This document shows positions 23,501 to 37,319 of a DNA stretch of 64,000 nt, one piece after another. Source of the stretch: Viscum album. Its lineage: Eukaryota > Streptophyta > Magnoliopsida > Santalales > Viscaceae. Position 1 is the first letter of the stretch; each line of letters begins with the position of its first letter. The translations under genes were made by a program, and so were the position numbers. The stretch covers positions 426,070,138-426,134,137 of the forward strand of contig OY728120.1 in assembly GCA_963277665.1 (NCBI GenBank), read 5' to 3'. The notes below the pieces were generated by a model. It was not told where the DNA came from. It made no database searches and saw only the letters and a list, made by a program, of their open reading frames with translations.

Positions 23501-25340
23501 TCATTTAATATTATTCATTTATTTTTAATATTTATCTATTTTTTTATTTTCGGTAATTTATTCATTTTTAATATTAATCATGTCATATTTTTTGTAATTT
23601 ATTCAATTTTTATGGTCATTTATACATTTAATTCAATAACAACATTTTTAGTTATTATAGAAAATTCTAAAGGTAAATAGTTGATTATATTTTTTATATA
23701 TGACCAATATAATACATACATCAATAATGAGCAAAAATATTATTATTTATTTATTAATTTTTATTCATTTTTTATGTGATTACAATTCATGTAATTAATG
23801 TAATGAATTCTCTTTTTATTTTTTTTGTAATTTATTCAATTTTGTTTAATCATTTTTAATATTCTTTAATTTAATATTATTTTTTATTATTTGTATTTAT
23901 TAATTTTTAATATTTTTGGAATTTATTCTTTTTTATGATTTATACATATTTATTTACTAAGTTTTAATAATTTCAATAGGTTTTTAATTTATATTATTAT
24001 TATGTATTCATTTTTATTTATTATGTTTTAATATTTTTAATATACTCCAAATTTATATAAATGATCTATTTAAATGCATGTTAATTTTTTTTGCATAATT
24101 AATATTATTAATTTTTTATAATTTTTTTACTTATATAATGAATATTATTTATTTAATCAATTTTTTATTTTTATGTGTTTCTAATTCATGTAATTAACCA
24201 TACAAATTCACTTTTTAAAATATTTTTTTTAATTTTATTAATTTTATTTATTCATCTTTAATATATCTTGTTTAATAATATTTATTCATTTTTTATATTT
24301 TATAATGTTTAATAATTTTAAGAAATTTTAAATTTTTTAATATTTACTAATACATATTTTTTACTATGTTTTAATATTTTCCATATATTTTGAATTTATA
24401 TAATTAATATTTATGAAATTTTACTTGTTATGTTTTAATATTTTTAAAATGTTTTAAATTTATTTAATTTATTTATATAATGAATTTCTTAATATTTTTA
24501 TTTTAAATAGATAATATAATTCATTTTTAATAATTTTTTTATTTATATAATTTATATAATTTGTTTATTTACTTTTCTTTATTTTGGTATGTGTTTACAA
24601 TTCATGTAATTAAACTTATGAACTCATTTTTTTAAAATATTATTAAAATCTATTAAACTTTATTTATTCATTTTTAATATTCCTCCATTTAATATTATTT
24701 ATATGTTTTTAATATTTATTAATTTATATATTCTTTGAATTTAATCTTTTTTAAAATTTATTTCTGCATATTTATTTAATATGTTTTAATATTTTTAATA
24801 TGTTCGTAATTTATAGGAATAATATTTATTCATTTTGGTTTATTAAATCCTAATATTTTTAACAAAGACTGAGATTTGTATAATTTATTTATTTAAATGT
24901 GTTTTTTAATATTTTTTTAATTTAAATAGTTATATTTTTATGTTTTAATAAAAAAATTTATATATAATTAATATTATTTATTTATTCATTTTTATTCATT
25001 TTTATGTGGCTTAATTTTTTGTAATTAATGTTGTGAATTGAATTTTTTTAATATTTTTGTAATTTATTCAAATTCATTCATTTATTTTTTTATATTCATT
25101 GATTTTATATTATTTATAAATATTTAACATTTACGAATTTATTCATTTTTTACTATTTAATTCGACATATTTATTTATTAAGTTGTTTTATTTCAGTATG
25201 TTTGTAGTTATATTATTTATTTATTTAATCTATTTTTGATTTTTTTTTAAATAGTAAATGTAATAAATATTTTATATTTTATTATTTATATAATTAATAA
25301 TATTTATTTATTCATTTTCTATTCATTTTTTACATTTTTA
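23501..25340. repeat. AT-rich tandem array, about 410-bp units, about 4 copies
   Basis: An anchor of the form TGTGNTTACAATTCATGTAA followed by TTAA recurs at 23775, 24174, 24590 and (diverged) 25005, spacings 399, 416 and 415 bp. Each is followed by TTATTCATTTTTAATATT-like stretches and preceded by TATGTTTTAATATTTTTAAT-like segments. The array stops two bases before the CACTA terminus. Low complexity makes unit edges soft. Confidence 0.6.
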
Positions 25341-25341
25341 G

Positions 25342-25560
25342 CACTAGGTTAAGAGCCGCTAAACGATTATTTTATCAGTGCTAAAACACAAGCACTGAGA
25401 AATACCACTTTTATCAACACTTTTTAGCATTGATAAAAGTGATGATTTATCAGCACTATAAATGGATTTCCAAAAGTTCCATTTCTCAATGCATATATAT
25501 TTAGCCCAAATGAAATGGGATTTTATTGAAGCTTTTTAGTAAGCACTGATAAAACCCTTT
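25342..25560 (+). repeat. Left terminal and subterminal repeats of CACTA element
   Basis: CACTAGGTTAAG at the tip, then repeated TTATCAGTGCTAAAA, AAGCACTGAG, ACTTTTATCAACAC, AGCATTGATAAAAG, TTATCAGCACT and AGCACTGATAAAA units within 200 bp. Such arrays are binding sites for the element's own TNPA-like protein in characterised CACTA elements. Confidence 0.8.
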
Positions 25561-27085
25561 ACCCTATTTAACAAAGAACCCAAGAAGATCATTTCTTCCT
25601 CACGTCGCATTTATGCTTTCGCGAAACTGACACCCTGCTATATCCAACGTAGATTGTTTTGAAAAATAAAACCTCATAACTAAAGTTACGAAATTCAGAA
25701 CTACTTTTTAAGGAATCTCAGTTTATCTTTCATGTTATTTTCATTATTTTTTTCTTCCCTAGGACAGCTATAGTAATCAATTTCTTTTTTATATTTCTCA
25801 TGTTAAAATAAACTAGAGATCTTTATTGTTGTTCCTTCCAATATCACATATATTTAATAAGATGTTTTAACAACATGAATTAGCTAGTTATTTTTTTCAA
25901 GTAACTTTGATTGAAAATGTTCAACATCTTCTTATTTTTTAACAATTTTCACGAAATAGTATTAGTAATTTCTTCCTCATGACTAACAAGATATTTACCC
26001 TATTAATTTCCCCCATAAAAAGATTTTTCTAATTTGAAATTGAACATTATTTAAAGGTAAATTAATTGATATGAATGAGTTGTAAAACATTTTATTCCAC
26101 TACATTATGTGGTTTCATATCTAATTTATGTTTATGTGTTTATCTTAAAGTATTTCATAGATCCAATCACATTTCAAATAGTTTAAGAAATAAAGAAATT
26201 TTTAATCATTGTTTTTAAATTGAGACACAACAATAAAAATAAATCAATTATCATCTCCCATGAAAAATTATAAACATTACATTTCCATTTATAATTAATA
26301 TAATTCACCAAATATTTTTTAACTTCATTTTAAAAGTTTATAATATTTTCATTGATAGATGAATCAAAATTTAAAAACTCTCAATTATTTTAGGATTTAA
26401 AATTTTCAAAACATAAATTTTTTGAGTTTTAATAATAAGGTTTTTCATTTTATGAATTCCACTACTCATTAAAATCATTTTTCTGATATGAAAAATCCTC
26501 TTCAAGATTCTGAAATTTGAAAATTTGGGTTATTTTTTATGAAGAAATCATTTTTATCATTCTCTCCAAAATAATAACTATTTTTAAAATCTCAGGGCAT
26601 ATTTAAATTATTATTTTTATTATTAAAAAATTATGAAATCCAGTATTATATCTTTCCTAAGTTCACAAATTCAATCACCATTATCGATGTGACTACATTA
26701 TTTCAAACACAATAAAAACATTGTTAAAATAATGAATTTGTTTTGATATATATTTTGATAGTGAAATGTCATTATATATACCCTAATACTTATCTCGTCG
26801 TAGAAATACATAGGTTTATTATTAACATTAATATTGGTAGGGTGTGAATTATCTCCCTTGATGATTCTATTAAAAAAGGGAATGCTAAATGATATGTTAC
26901 TTCTTATAATAAAATAATTCTATTATAGTACTTTAAATTCATATAATTATTGGTCATTATATGTTCTATCAATTTTTAATACAATGATAAATTATATCAA
27001 ATTTCATGACTAAAGGTCTTTATTTATAAAGAATATTCATTTAAGATTATATGCTCACAATGTTTGTGAATTCATTTATTTTGTT
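25561..27085 (+). other. CACTA leader, no coding signal
   Basis: AT-rich sequence between the left subterminal repeats and the transposase. It begins with a less AT-rich block (TCCTCACGTCGCATTTATGC at about 25598) that may be a first, non-coding exon. Nothing else is recognised. Confidence 0.5.
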
Positions 27086-27086
27086 A

Positions 27087-30000
27087 AATATGGATATTAA
27101 TGAATCAAATAGGATTGATAGGAATCAAAAATTTATGGATTCCAATTTTATAGAAAAAGAGTATGAGGATTTGGTGAAATAGATCATCATGTTTTCAAAA
27201 GATCATGCATATAACCCTTCTCAAATCCTTTTTCAGTGTTCATTTTGTTTTTATTCAAGACTAATTAGTCTAGAGGAGTTGGAAGAACACTTAATATATC
27301 ATTGAATATATCAATGTTATAAATGTTGGACTAACCATATAGAAGAGCTAAATATAGCTTCTGACTGGGATAAAACTATGTTTTTTGGATCGTCTGATAT
27401 GATTACAAGTGTGAACAATGATGTAAATTGTATTGATGATATGATTATATTTTTAAATTATGATAATGATTACATTGATAAAATTATAATGATAGTTTAA
27501 GATGAAAATTTTGATTTTCCAAAATTGTTTTAGATGATCAAGAGTTGTGAAAATATTCCATTGTTTTTTGTACTAAATATGAAACATTTTCATCCATATT
27601 GAATCTATATAATGTAAGTTGTCAAAATGGAAAGAGTGAAACTAGATTTACTAAAATAATATCTCTCTTGAAGGATATGGTAACAAAAGAGAATGAGATT
27701 AATTGTTGAACATATAATGATAAATGAATGTTATGTTCAATGGGTATAACATATGAAAGAATATATACGTGTCCAAATGATTTTATACTATTTCGCAAGT
27801 ACGATAAATCACATAAGGATTATAAATTTGTGGAGGGCCTCAATAAAATAAATATGAATCATTTCCTTTAAAATATTCATAATACTTTCCCATCATTCCA
27901 TGGATTAAGATCTGACATGTAAGTTAAGAGACTATAAGGAAGTTGACATGAAATATATATATATAAGAAAATCAATATGGGAATGTTCATCACCCACTAG
28001 ACTATCCTCAATGAGATAAAATTGATCATGAGTGTCCTGAATTTATAAATGGGCCAAGACACCATCATATTGTGCTACATATAGATGGATTGAATCCTTT
28101 TTCTCCACAAAATAACACTCATAGTACATGGATAGTTATTTTGGTAAATTATAAATTTACAACATTATTATGCATGAAGAGAAAATAAATTATTTTGTCA
28201 CTAATTATATAATGACAAAGATAATAGGATAATGATATTGATATTTATTTGGATCGATTGATTGAATATCTAAAATTAATATGGTATTCAGGGGATATTT
28301 TATATGATTCTTATTGAAATTATGATTTCACATTGAGATCCATGTTTTTTGTGATGATAAATGACTTTCTTACTTATGGATTTTTTTGGATATAGAGTTA
28401 AAAAGCTCAAGGGTTTCCTATTTGTGAATAAGGTATACAATCAATTAGAGTAAAAATTTTATCAATTACTTTTTTTTCTAAGATATCACATACTTTTACC
28501 TTGATGACATAAATAATGATCATGGATGACCTTATTCGATGGGAATTTAGATGAAAGTACAACGCAATCTCCACTAATAGGTGATCAAATATTTAAAGAA
28601 ATAAATAATATGGTAACAACTTTTGGTAAACATTATTCCAAAAACCATAATAAATATATTTGGAAAAATGGATTAGTTTTTTTTTGAATTACCATACTAG
28701 AATAATTTTTACAAAAATCATTTTCTTAATCTCATTCTTGTGGAAAACATTTACGAGATAATTTCATTAGAATGTTACTAAATGAAATAGAAAAAACAAA
28801 TTATTGAATTAATTATAGGTTGGAAATGATTAAAATGAGGATATCATAAAAGTTGGCACCAGTTAAGGGTGAAATTTTGAACTTTTCTTCCTCCTAGTAA
28901 TTAATCTTTTTCCAAGAAAGATAGATATCAGCTTCCAAACTTCTTAAATTATGTAATGGTTATAGAAGAGGATTTATCAAATATCAATAATTTCATGTCA
29001 ATGATTGATTTCATATTAATGATCCTGAAATTACCTAAATTTCATGTTTTGATGCAACATCTAATTATTATATCATTACATTATATTTTTTCTAAAAAAT
29101 TCATTCATACATTAACTAATCTTTGATTATTTTTCATATTTATATTCAGTAAAATTATTGACTCATTAAATTTTCCAACTATGAAAAAGGTAATTTATAT
29201 CATATTATTCAAATTAGAGATGTTCTTCCCACTCTCATTCTTTGATATAATGGTTTTCTTGGTTAGAGATATCAAACTATGTGGTTCAATACATTCTCTT
29301 TGGATGTATATGGTTGAACGATATATTAAAATTTTGAAAGGTTAAGTAAAAATAAGAATTTGGATATATGGTTTTCTTATAGAGTGATATTTTTTTGAGG
29401 AAGCCATTGAAATATAAACCAAATAACTATCTAATGTGGAAAGCATTATTCTGCCAAAATCTCATCACAGTGGGCGACTTTTGGGTGAATGAATTTCTAG
29501 AATAAATGTTTTCACAGTTACCATAATAGGGTAGGATCACACCCACCATTATGTTTTTCCGAACAATTTAAGGGTTTCACTATTTAATAAAACCCACGAT
29601 ATAATTATTATTCGTTTGAATCCCTTAAGAGATGAAATTTGGATATCAAATACAAATAATTGAAATTTTATTGGATGATTTTGAGAAAATATTTTTAAGG
29701 AATCAATTGAAAATCGAAATTAAATTTCACAAAATATTTAATGGGTAGACATAGGAAAAGTGTTTATGAGTTATATTATAATGGTTATGTAAATATTTTT
29801 ATATGTTCTATTAAAAGGAACATGATTGATGTAGTACCATAAAAAATAGTGGAGAAACTATTATTGATGAAGAGATGTATGTATCTGGTACCAAGAAGAG
29901 AAATCCAATTTATGTGAATATGTCATACTTTGGAATAATTTGAAGAATAAAGAAGTGGGATTATACAACATTCCAATTTCTAATTTTTCAATGTATAAGG

Positions 30001-30350
30001 GTTGATAATAGGGGTGAAGTTAAAATCTATTATTTAGGTTTCATGAAAGCTAAATTCAGTATGGAAAGGTACATTGATGAACTATTCATAAATGAATCAT
30101 AAATAGTAAACGTATTTTATGTCCTAGATCCTCCAAATTGAAAGAGGTAAAATATTCTATTATCTATTAAAACTATTATAGGGTCGGATGTAAATTTAAT
30201 TCAATATTACCCTTTAATTGGTATGTGATAATCAATTAATGGTGGCCCCAATGTAGATGATATCATATATGTTTGAGGAGAACACAATAAGAGGCTTTGG
30301 ATACTAGATAAAGGGGACAAATATTTGTAACATTCAAAGAAAAAAAGAGA
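27087..30350 (+). pseudogene. CACTA transposase relic (Transpos_assoc, TNP2, DUF4218)
   Basis: The TNP2-type enzyme cuts and joins CACTA ends. Starts at ATG 27087 (MDINESNRID). The Transposase-associated domain follows at about 27220-27340 (QILFQCSFCFYS, LEELEEHLIYH). TNP2 proper shows IYTCPNDFILFRKYDKSHKD near 27755-27830, HIDGLNPFSPQNNTHSTW near 28080-28130, DIDIYLDRLIEYLKLIW near 28230-28280 and MFFVMINDFLTYG near 28340-28380. DUF4218 follows with LPKFHVLMQHL near 29030, FKLEMFFPLSFFDIMVFLV near 29210-29265 and SIHSLWMYMVERYIKILKG near 29290-29345. Many stops and a few frame changes. The order and spacing of blocks follow the family, so identity is secure although no long open frame survives. 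Confidence 0.9.
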
Positions 30351-30468
30351 GTTATGTAATTAGGTTATATATTTTTTGTAATATACATCATGTTACCTCA
30401 TTGTATTATTTTTTCAATACTACATTTATATAATTTAAAATAAATGGTCAACCACTTCTGTAAATAAT

Positions 30469-31800
30469 GGATTCTCAATATTCAGATGCTCCCAATCCTA
30501 TGGAAAAATATATTTCTCACAATTCTGATGCTCCCAAAGTAGATGAACTACTGGTTTATCCACTTTTTGATGCTTCCAATATTGAGTAGAAACATATTGG
30601 TGAAGTTGAAAATGAGGAAATGGTAGAAGGTGGAAATATTATGTCCCAAAAAAATATATTATCATAGAGTGATGGTGTTAACAAAAATTGTAATGATGAG
30701 AAGAACATACACTAAATTTGAGGTGGGATGGAATTTTCATGGTCATCTAATTTTCCCCAATATGTTCATTTTCATTATTTACATTGGGGTCACAACTCAA
30801 ATCAATATAAAAATTGATGTATATATATGGAACAATGTTGTACCAATGAAAGTGGCACTAATTTTGGAAGATATTTGAGTCACATTATCATATTATTTAT
30901 TGATTTTACAAAAAATAAAATAATATAACATTGATTTACACTATATTATACCTTGTAGAGTGCATTTATAAAAGATGAATGTTGAATGAAATTTTCATTA
31001 ATGAACATTGGAAAGTCTTGAGAGCCTTTCAAAAAATTATTATGAACCATATTCATAATGATGTTGAAGGGAAAACAATCCCACGCCCACTATAGATATA
31101 TGCACACATGATAAAACAAGAAACATGGGATTCTTTTATTGGCCATTGTGAGGAGGCATTATTTAAGGTATGTTTTGTTTGGAAATACATTTCTTGAAAT
31201 TATGTGTATTAAATAGTTTGATTGAGAATTATTAATTTATGAAATAATAACTAAGTGATGGAAAGAAGCAGAGTGCATCAAAACCATTGTACCCAAATAA
31301 TAATGAAAGGACGGGTCAAACTTTACTTGAGGAAGTTGTATTTATTTTAGATCTACCATAATAATATTGTACAGAATAAAGAAAAAACCATAATCATGTT
31401 CCATTATTTATATAAATATTAGTGAATCAAAATCAAAAGCTATTTCCATACAATGAAATGTGATATGGAAGGAGGCTCTGGTAAATAAAAATAAAATAGT
31501 AGTTGATGAATATAGAAGAAAATTAGAGGAATTAGGTGTATGTATGAAATAATTTTTTATGTTAAATCAATATTATATAACAGAGAATAAGTATATTCCT
31601 ATATTTTTATCTGTTTTAAAGACATGAATTTTCATTGACTGTACCTGATGATCAACTACTTTTAGTCTCCTTGAAGTGGTTAAAAAATATAGCCCTGTTA
31701 GAGGTGTAGGCTTTGAAGCGTCTCCTTGAACATATTTTGAAAAATGTAATGTGCAAGTGGATAAAGATAAGAAACTTTTTGAGATTTAGTAATGAATAAA
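30469..31800 (+). pseudogene. Ptta/En-Spm-type (Transposase_24-like) relic
   Basis: A second CACTA gene. ATG 30469 opens MDSQYSDAPNPMEK, with a repeated SDAP phrase. The open stretch to about 30878 contains GVTTQINIKIDVYIWNNVVP, resembling the segment of Ptta transposases ending in a W..V.......W..I pattern. Downstream, AHMIKQETWDSFIGHCEEAL at about 31105-31165 matches the conserved W..F block, followed by a candidate intron donor (AAG|GTATG) at 31168. KKQSASKPLYPNNN at about 31265-31305 fits the basic segment after that block, and VVDEYRRKLEELG near 31500-31540 the C-terminal helix. Assignment is from pattern, without an alignment; stops throughout. Confidence 0.6.
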
Positions 31801-32089
31801 TGATCTAGAAAAAAAATTAAATTGGTAGTCGGAGTCATTATAGAATATTATGGGAAGGAATAAAAGAAAAGAAACAACACAAAAAAAACCAATACAAGAA
31901 TATATACACCCCTCCAACCAACTTTGAGGCCAACCATTCCCCTCAAAGGTATTCCTTACCATAGTTAATCAACATTATCATAACTATTTGTATGGAATTT
32001 TTATCGGGAAGATATTGATAAATTTCCTTTACTAATATTTTATATGGTGAAATTTATTGTTATTTATATCTATCATTACCCAATAATCA

Positions 32090-33445
32090 CCATCTTGTGA
32101 GGTTTATAATGTACAATATCCAAGTAGATACTCTTCAAAATAAAAAACATCAAAAGGAACACGTGAGTGTTGGGATTCATATAGCTTATGAGATGAACAC
32201 CGAGCTACATGTTACCCTTAATGATTCAGATGTTCACACGGTAAAAAACTTCTTTTGGAACATTCATAGAATGGTCATTTGACCAATTAAAAATACATGT
32301 TTCTAAGGAGGTATGTCCTTCAAATTTAATTTTTTTATCAAAATAAAAATAATAAATAAGGAAAAAATTCTTGAATGAAGGAAATCTATTACATGCAGAT
32401 AAAAGGATAATCAGAGGTTTTAATCAATACAATCTAAATGATCAACCAGTCGATAAAAAATATTTTTATAGAGAACCATTAACTTTCCAGTTCAATTTTC
32501 ACATTTACTAATATTATAGTATCACAAAGATATAATGTTAAAAGTTATTGATATGAACATCATTGATTTTGAAGGATAAATATATGAAGAGGCCATTGTA
32601 GTCTATCTTGGTTTTGACAATGTTGATGAGATCCTCAAATATGGATGACTAGGAGTCCTATTTGTATATGAATACATGGGGTTCATTTTCAAAATCTATT
32701 TATCCTAAAGACAATATACTATTTTAATTATACATAAATAATATTTATATTTTTTACAAGAGTATATATCAGTACTATATAAAGAGAAAATCTTGTGAAC
32801 AAAAAGTTGGACTCTTTTGTCCTCACATCACTTCTACACAAAAAAAAGTTATTGGGAGAATACAATGATTTAAAAATAGTGGACCAACTGGCTGCAATAT
32901 TTGAAAAGAATCATACATATGATAGATTCTTCTTAATACTCATGATACGGGGGTAAAACTCTAAAATTTAAGCATATCAAATTTATTTTCATTTCATTTA
33001 TACTTATTCCCTTTTGATTTTTAGGGATCATTGGATGATCATGGAAATCAGTTTAGTTACTCTAATGATTCATTTTTTGGATTCAAAGCATGTATTATAA
33101 TCAATTAAACCACACATTATTACAATTATGAATTATTAATACACTATATTAAGTAGTTTACAAATAAAATTCATGTTATATTTTTTATAATATATTTTAG
33201 TGATTTTTTTGATAGGGTGGTGTTTAATTATCATCAAAATCATGGTATGAGGATAGTATGTGAGAATAAGAATCCTATAAAATTATAAAACTAGAAAATT
33301 ATTAGTGTATATATAATAATATTTCACTATTAAAACATGAATAAAAAAATTCTTATTTTTTACAATTTTTTTAGTTTCTTGATCAAACTAGTGGAAAAAG
33401 ATTATTGTTATTATATTTACTAATTTATGGAAGGTATCATATATC
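32090..33445 (+). pseudogene. Ulp1-like (C48) cysteine protease relic carried by CACTA
   Basis: Ulp1-type peptidases cleave SUMO; copies captured by plant transposons are of unknown role. SVGIHIAYEMNTELHV and VHTVKNFFWNIHRMVI (32160-32280) resemble the segment before the protease in such genes. IVDQLAAIFEKNHTYDRFFL at 32877-32937 precedes a plausible 72-bp intron, GT at 32953 to AG at 33024. The next exon opens DHWMIMEISL with the His-Trp pair (His codon 33029-33031), and in the same frame IHFLDSK supplies the Asp (33080-33082). The Cys box lies at about 33390-33440 (KDYCYYIY then FMEGI); the position of the family Cys appears to be Tyr. Stops present. Confidence 0.7.
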
Positions 33446-33964
33446 ATCATCAAACTATAATCCCAATAGAGATATTTCAAATTATGGATATTATTTAATT
33501 TCAAATATTAATTAATTTTTTTTATTTATATTTTCCCAAAAATAGTAGGTATTTTGAGAGTCTACATATTTTAAAGGGGATATATATACATATTTTTTTT
33601 TATGAATGTATAGGTAGAATGAATGGTGTTAAAATTTATGCATATGTCATAAAGATGCGACTTCCTACTACTTATTTAGTTAATTTTCTCAGAATTTCAT
33701 AATCTTTTCTAGTTAATTTCCTAATCATTTTTATCTAATACTAATTTAGTTAATTTTCACAATCTTCATGAAGAAATTACTTCCTCGAGTAATGATTTTT
33801 ATACAACCATTTTTTCTCTAAGAACAGAAAAGAAATATTTTCTAAAAAACGATCCTCATTGAATTATTTGACAAAGATGATACACTCATGTACTATTTGT
33901 TCACTTTGTAGATATATTTCTCTTTATTTGATATTTTTATTTTCATTTGTGCATTCTATTATAT

Positions 33965-36860
33965 TTAGAAATCACTCCAGGTGTGTTTCCTGTTTAAAGT
34001 GTGATTTTAGTTAAGACAATTTGTTAGTCACTAAAAAACAATAAAAAACTCATATTGTCTTGATAATTTTGTAAAATTATTTATAAGTCATTTTTGATAT
34101 GTAGAAATTCGTTTCATGTCAATTTGGAACACGATGTCGTTTGTATGACTCAAAGTGAATATATTAATTCAAAATAGAAATTTTAGTTCCAAACATGGTC
34201 ACATACTCAAAACTAAACAATTACACCCAGATTGACTTAATACTTTAGGAAAGGGATTCATCAGTATTTATGATGTGTAGGAATCAACCTCACATCAGTC
34301 TAACACTCTATGTGGCCAGTATGGCTCAATGTTTTTGTTTTTATTTAAAATTGAAATTTTAGTTTAAAAGACATGTGACATACTCAATACTAAGTAAATA
34401 AATTTATATTTTATTGATACTTTAGTACAATTGTCTATACAATATTTGTGACATGAAAAATTCATCCTCAAATAAATCAAATACACAGTATGACTGGTAT
34501 GACTCAAAATGTGTGTTTTGAATTTAAAAATTATATTACAGTTAAATTCATGGGTTGCATACTGAATACTAGGAAAAAACTCATTTGGTCTTGATACTTT
34601 AGGAAAGTAATCCATATGTCCTTTTTCCATGTAATAATTAGTTTCACATCAATAAGACACACAGTGTGACCATTATGACATAAATAATATCTCTTCAGTT
34701 TAAAAATGACATTTTAGTTCAAAAATGTGTAACGCATTTAAAACATAGAAAAATCACTCAGATTATGTTGACACTTTTGAAAAATTATCCATAAGTAATT
34801 TTTGATTTATAGGAATCAAACACACATTAATCTGACACATGGTATTATTAGTATGACTCAAAGTGTGTATTTCCAATTTAAAAATGAAATTTTTATAAAA
34901 ACATATGCCACTAATTTAAAAATGATAAAATACACTCATATTGTCTTAGTACTATAGGAAAATTTTCAATAAGTCATTTTTGACAACTAGTAACCAATTT
35001 CAAGTCAATACAAAACATAGTGTGGATGGTTTTTCACAATGTGCATGATTTTTTTTTAAATTTGACATTTTTCATTAAAACATGCATCACATACTCAAAA
35101 CCAATTCAATTCACTAGGATTATCTAGGTAATTTGTTAAATGGATTCATAATTCAATAGTGACATATCGGAATTATACTCACATCAATCTAACACATAAT
35201 GTGGCTGGTATGACACAAAGTGTTTGATATTTTTTAAAATTGAAATTCTAGTTCAAAAAATGTGCGACATGATCAAAACCAGGAAAACACATTCATATTG
35301 TTTTGATACAATATGGAAATGATCCAAAAGCTATTTGGAATATGTAATAATCAGTATCAACTCAATCTGATACATAGTGTGACTGGTATGAATCAAAATG
35401 TGGATTTTTAGTTATAAAATAATATTTTAGTTAAAAATGTTCTCCACACACTAAAAAATATGAAAAAACACTCATTTGATCTTGATAAATTTGGAAAATT
35501 ATCGACATGTATTTTTTGATGTGTAGGAATTAGCCTTACATTAATCTGGCACACAGTGTGATTGGTATGATTCCAAGTGTGTGTTTTAATTTTAAAAATT
35601 TAATTTCAGTAGAAAACATGTATCAACCACTGAAAAATAAGAAAACAAATTCATATTGTCTTGATACATTTGGAAAATGATCTATAATTCATTTTTTAAA
35701 TATAGGATTCTATCAAATGTTAATTCAACTCATAGTGTGACTAGTATGACTCAAAGTGCGTCTTTTCAGTTTAAAAAGGACATTTTTGTAAAAATCACGT
35801 TTCAACCATTGAAAACTGAGAAAAAACACTTGCATTGTCTTTAAAATTTTATAGAATGAGACATAAGTCATTTTTTATGTGTAGGAATCAATATGGGATC
35901 AATATGACACTTAGTGTGTCTTGTATTACTCGAAGTGTATATTTTTATTTAAAATTGTCATTTTCAATCAAAACAAGTGTCACATACAAAAAAACAAGTA
36001 AATGAACTTGTATTGACATGATAATTTAGTAAAATGATATATTTGTCATTTTTATATAATTTAATTAGATGTATGTCAATATAACACACAGAGTGACCAA
36101 TATTACTCAAAGTTTGTGTTTCTATTTAAAATTTATATTTTAGTTCAAAGGATTATGACATACTCAAATCATAAAAAACACTTTTAAATTATTTTTATAC
36201 TTAAGGGAAATGATCCATATTTTATTTTTGATGTATTGGAGTCATCCTCACATCAATTTGATACATATTGTAACCGGAATGACACAAATTATGTGTTTTC
36301 ACATTAAAAATTACATTTTAGTTAAAAACGTGCGCTAGTCACAAAAAATAAAAAATAAATTCTTGTATTGTCATGATATTTTAGACAAATTATCCCCAAT
36401 ATATTTGTGAAATTTAGGAATTATCCCCACATCAATTTGACTTATAGTGCTAATAATATAACTCAAAGTTTGTGTTTTAAGTTTAAAATGAAATTTTAGT
36501 TAAAAACATGTGTCAGTCCCTGAAAACCATGAAAAAAAATCTAATTTTCTTTATATATTAGTAAAATTATCCATAAATCAATTCTAATGACTCTAAATTA
36601 GTCACAAATAAATACGAAATATAGTGTGGTTTATATGACTCAAAGTGCATGTTTTTAAAATTGATATTTTAGGTCAAAGCAGATGTCAAATACAAAAAAC
36701 TGCGCAAATATGCTCATATTGTTTTGATAATTTTGGAAGATGATAAATAAATAATTTTTGGCCTGTAGAAACCAACAACACATTATTCTAGCATACGGTG
36801 CACCTTGTATGACTTAAAGTGTATATTTTTTGTTTAAAAGTGACATTTTATTAATTCATT
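33965..36860. repeat. Regular ~178-bp tandem array, about 16 units, inside the CACTA element
   Basis: The anchor GGTATGACTCAAAGTGTG recurs with substitutions at 34144, 34320, 34498, 34674, 34852, 35030, 35209, 35387, 35566, 35745, 35924, 36101, 36278, 36457, 36634 and 36808, with an earlier copy near 33969. Spacings are 174-179 bp, mean 177.6. Each unit also has TTTTAGTTNAAAACATGTG, CTCATATTGTCTTGATA, ATCCATAAGTCATTTTTGAT and CACATCAATCTGACACA blocks in the same order. No coding frame runs through; the minus open frame at 34364-34630 just spans units. Confidence 0.92.
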
Positions 36861-37319
36861 GTTTCATATTTTTGTTTAATTTATTGATCTATAATATTAC
36901 TAGAATTGGAATTATTTTTAAAAATGAATACTCTTTTTCATGAGATGGGGTTGTTTTTTTCAACAATTGGTAGCATGATCGGGCTCCTTTGAGAGGGGAT
37001 CAATTTCTAAAGACAATATAAGATTAATGTTTTTGAATTTTTTCATGTTTGTGAAAAATTGTACATACCAATGTAATTCAACATACTAAAGTTTGAAATG
37101 ATTTTAATCATTTTATAGTGTTTTTTTGTGTTGTGATGGGAATTTAAAGAAAATTAAATTCTCTATTTACTAATACAGAGTGCTATAATTTCAATAGCAC
37201 ACTACTACGTCTTGACTTTTAACAATTCAAGAAATAGTGCTAACAAATATTCACATTATATGATCTAAAAATGAATAGATAATGTTTCTATTTTCTAAAT
37301 TCTATAAAAGATTTGGTAA
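36861..37319. other. CACTA 3' spacer, no gene seen
   Basis: AT-rich sequence between the tandem array and the right subterminal repeats; no protein or repeat signal recognised. Confidence 0.5.

Noticed and set aside
22925..23680. Long open frames (132, 68, 62 and 94 codons) rich in Cys, Met, Tyr and Val
   Set aside because: They are translations of the (TATG)n/(GT)n microsatellite in different frames; no protein is implied.
34364..34630. 88-codon minus frame
   Set aside because: It runs across the ~178-bp tandem units and is not maintained in neighbouring units.
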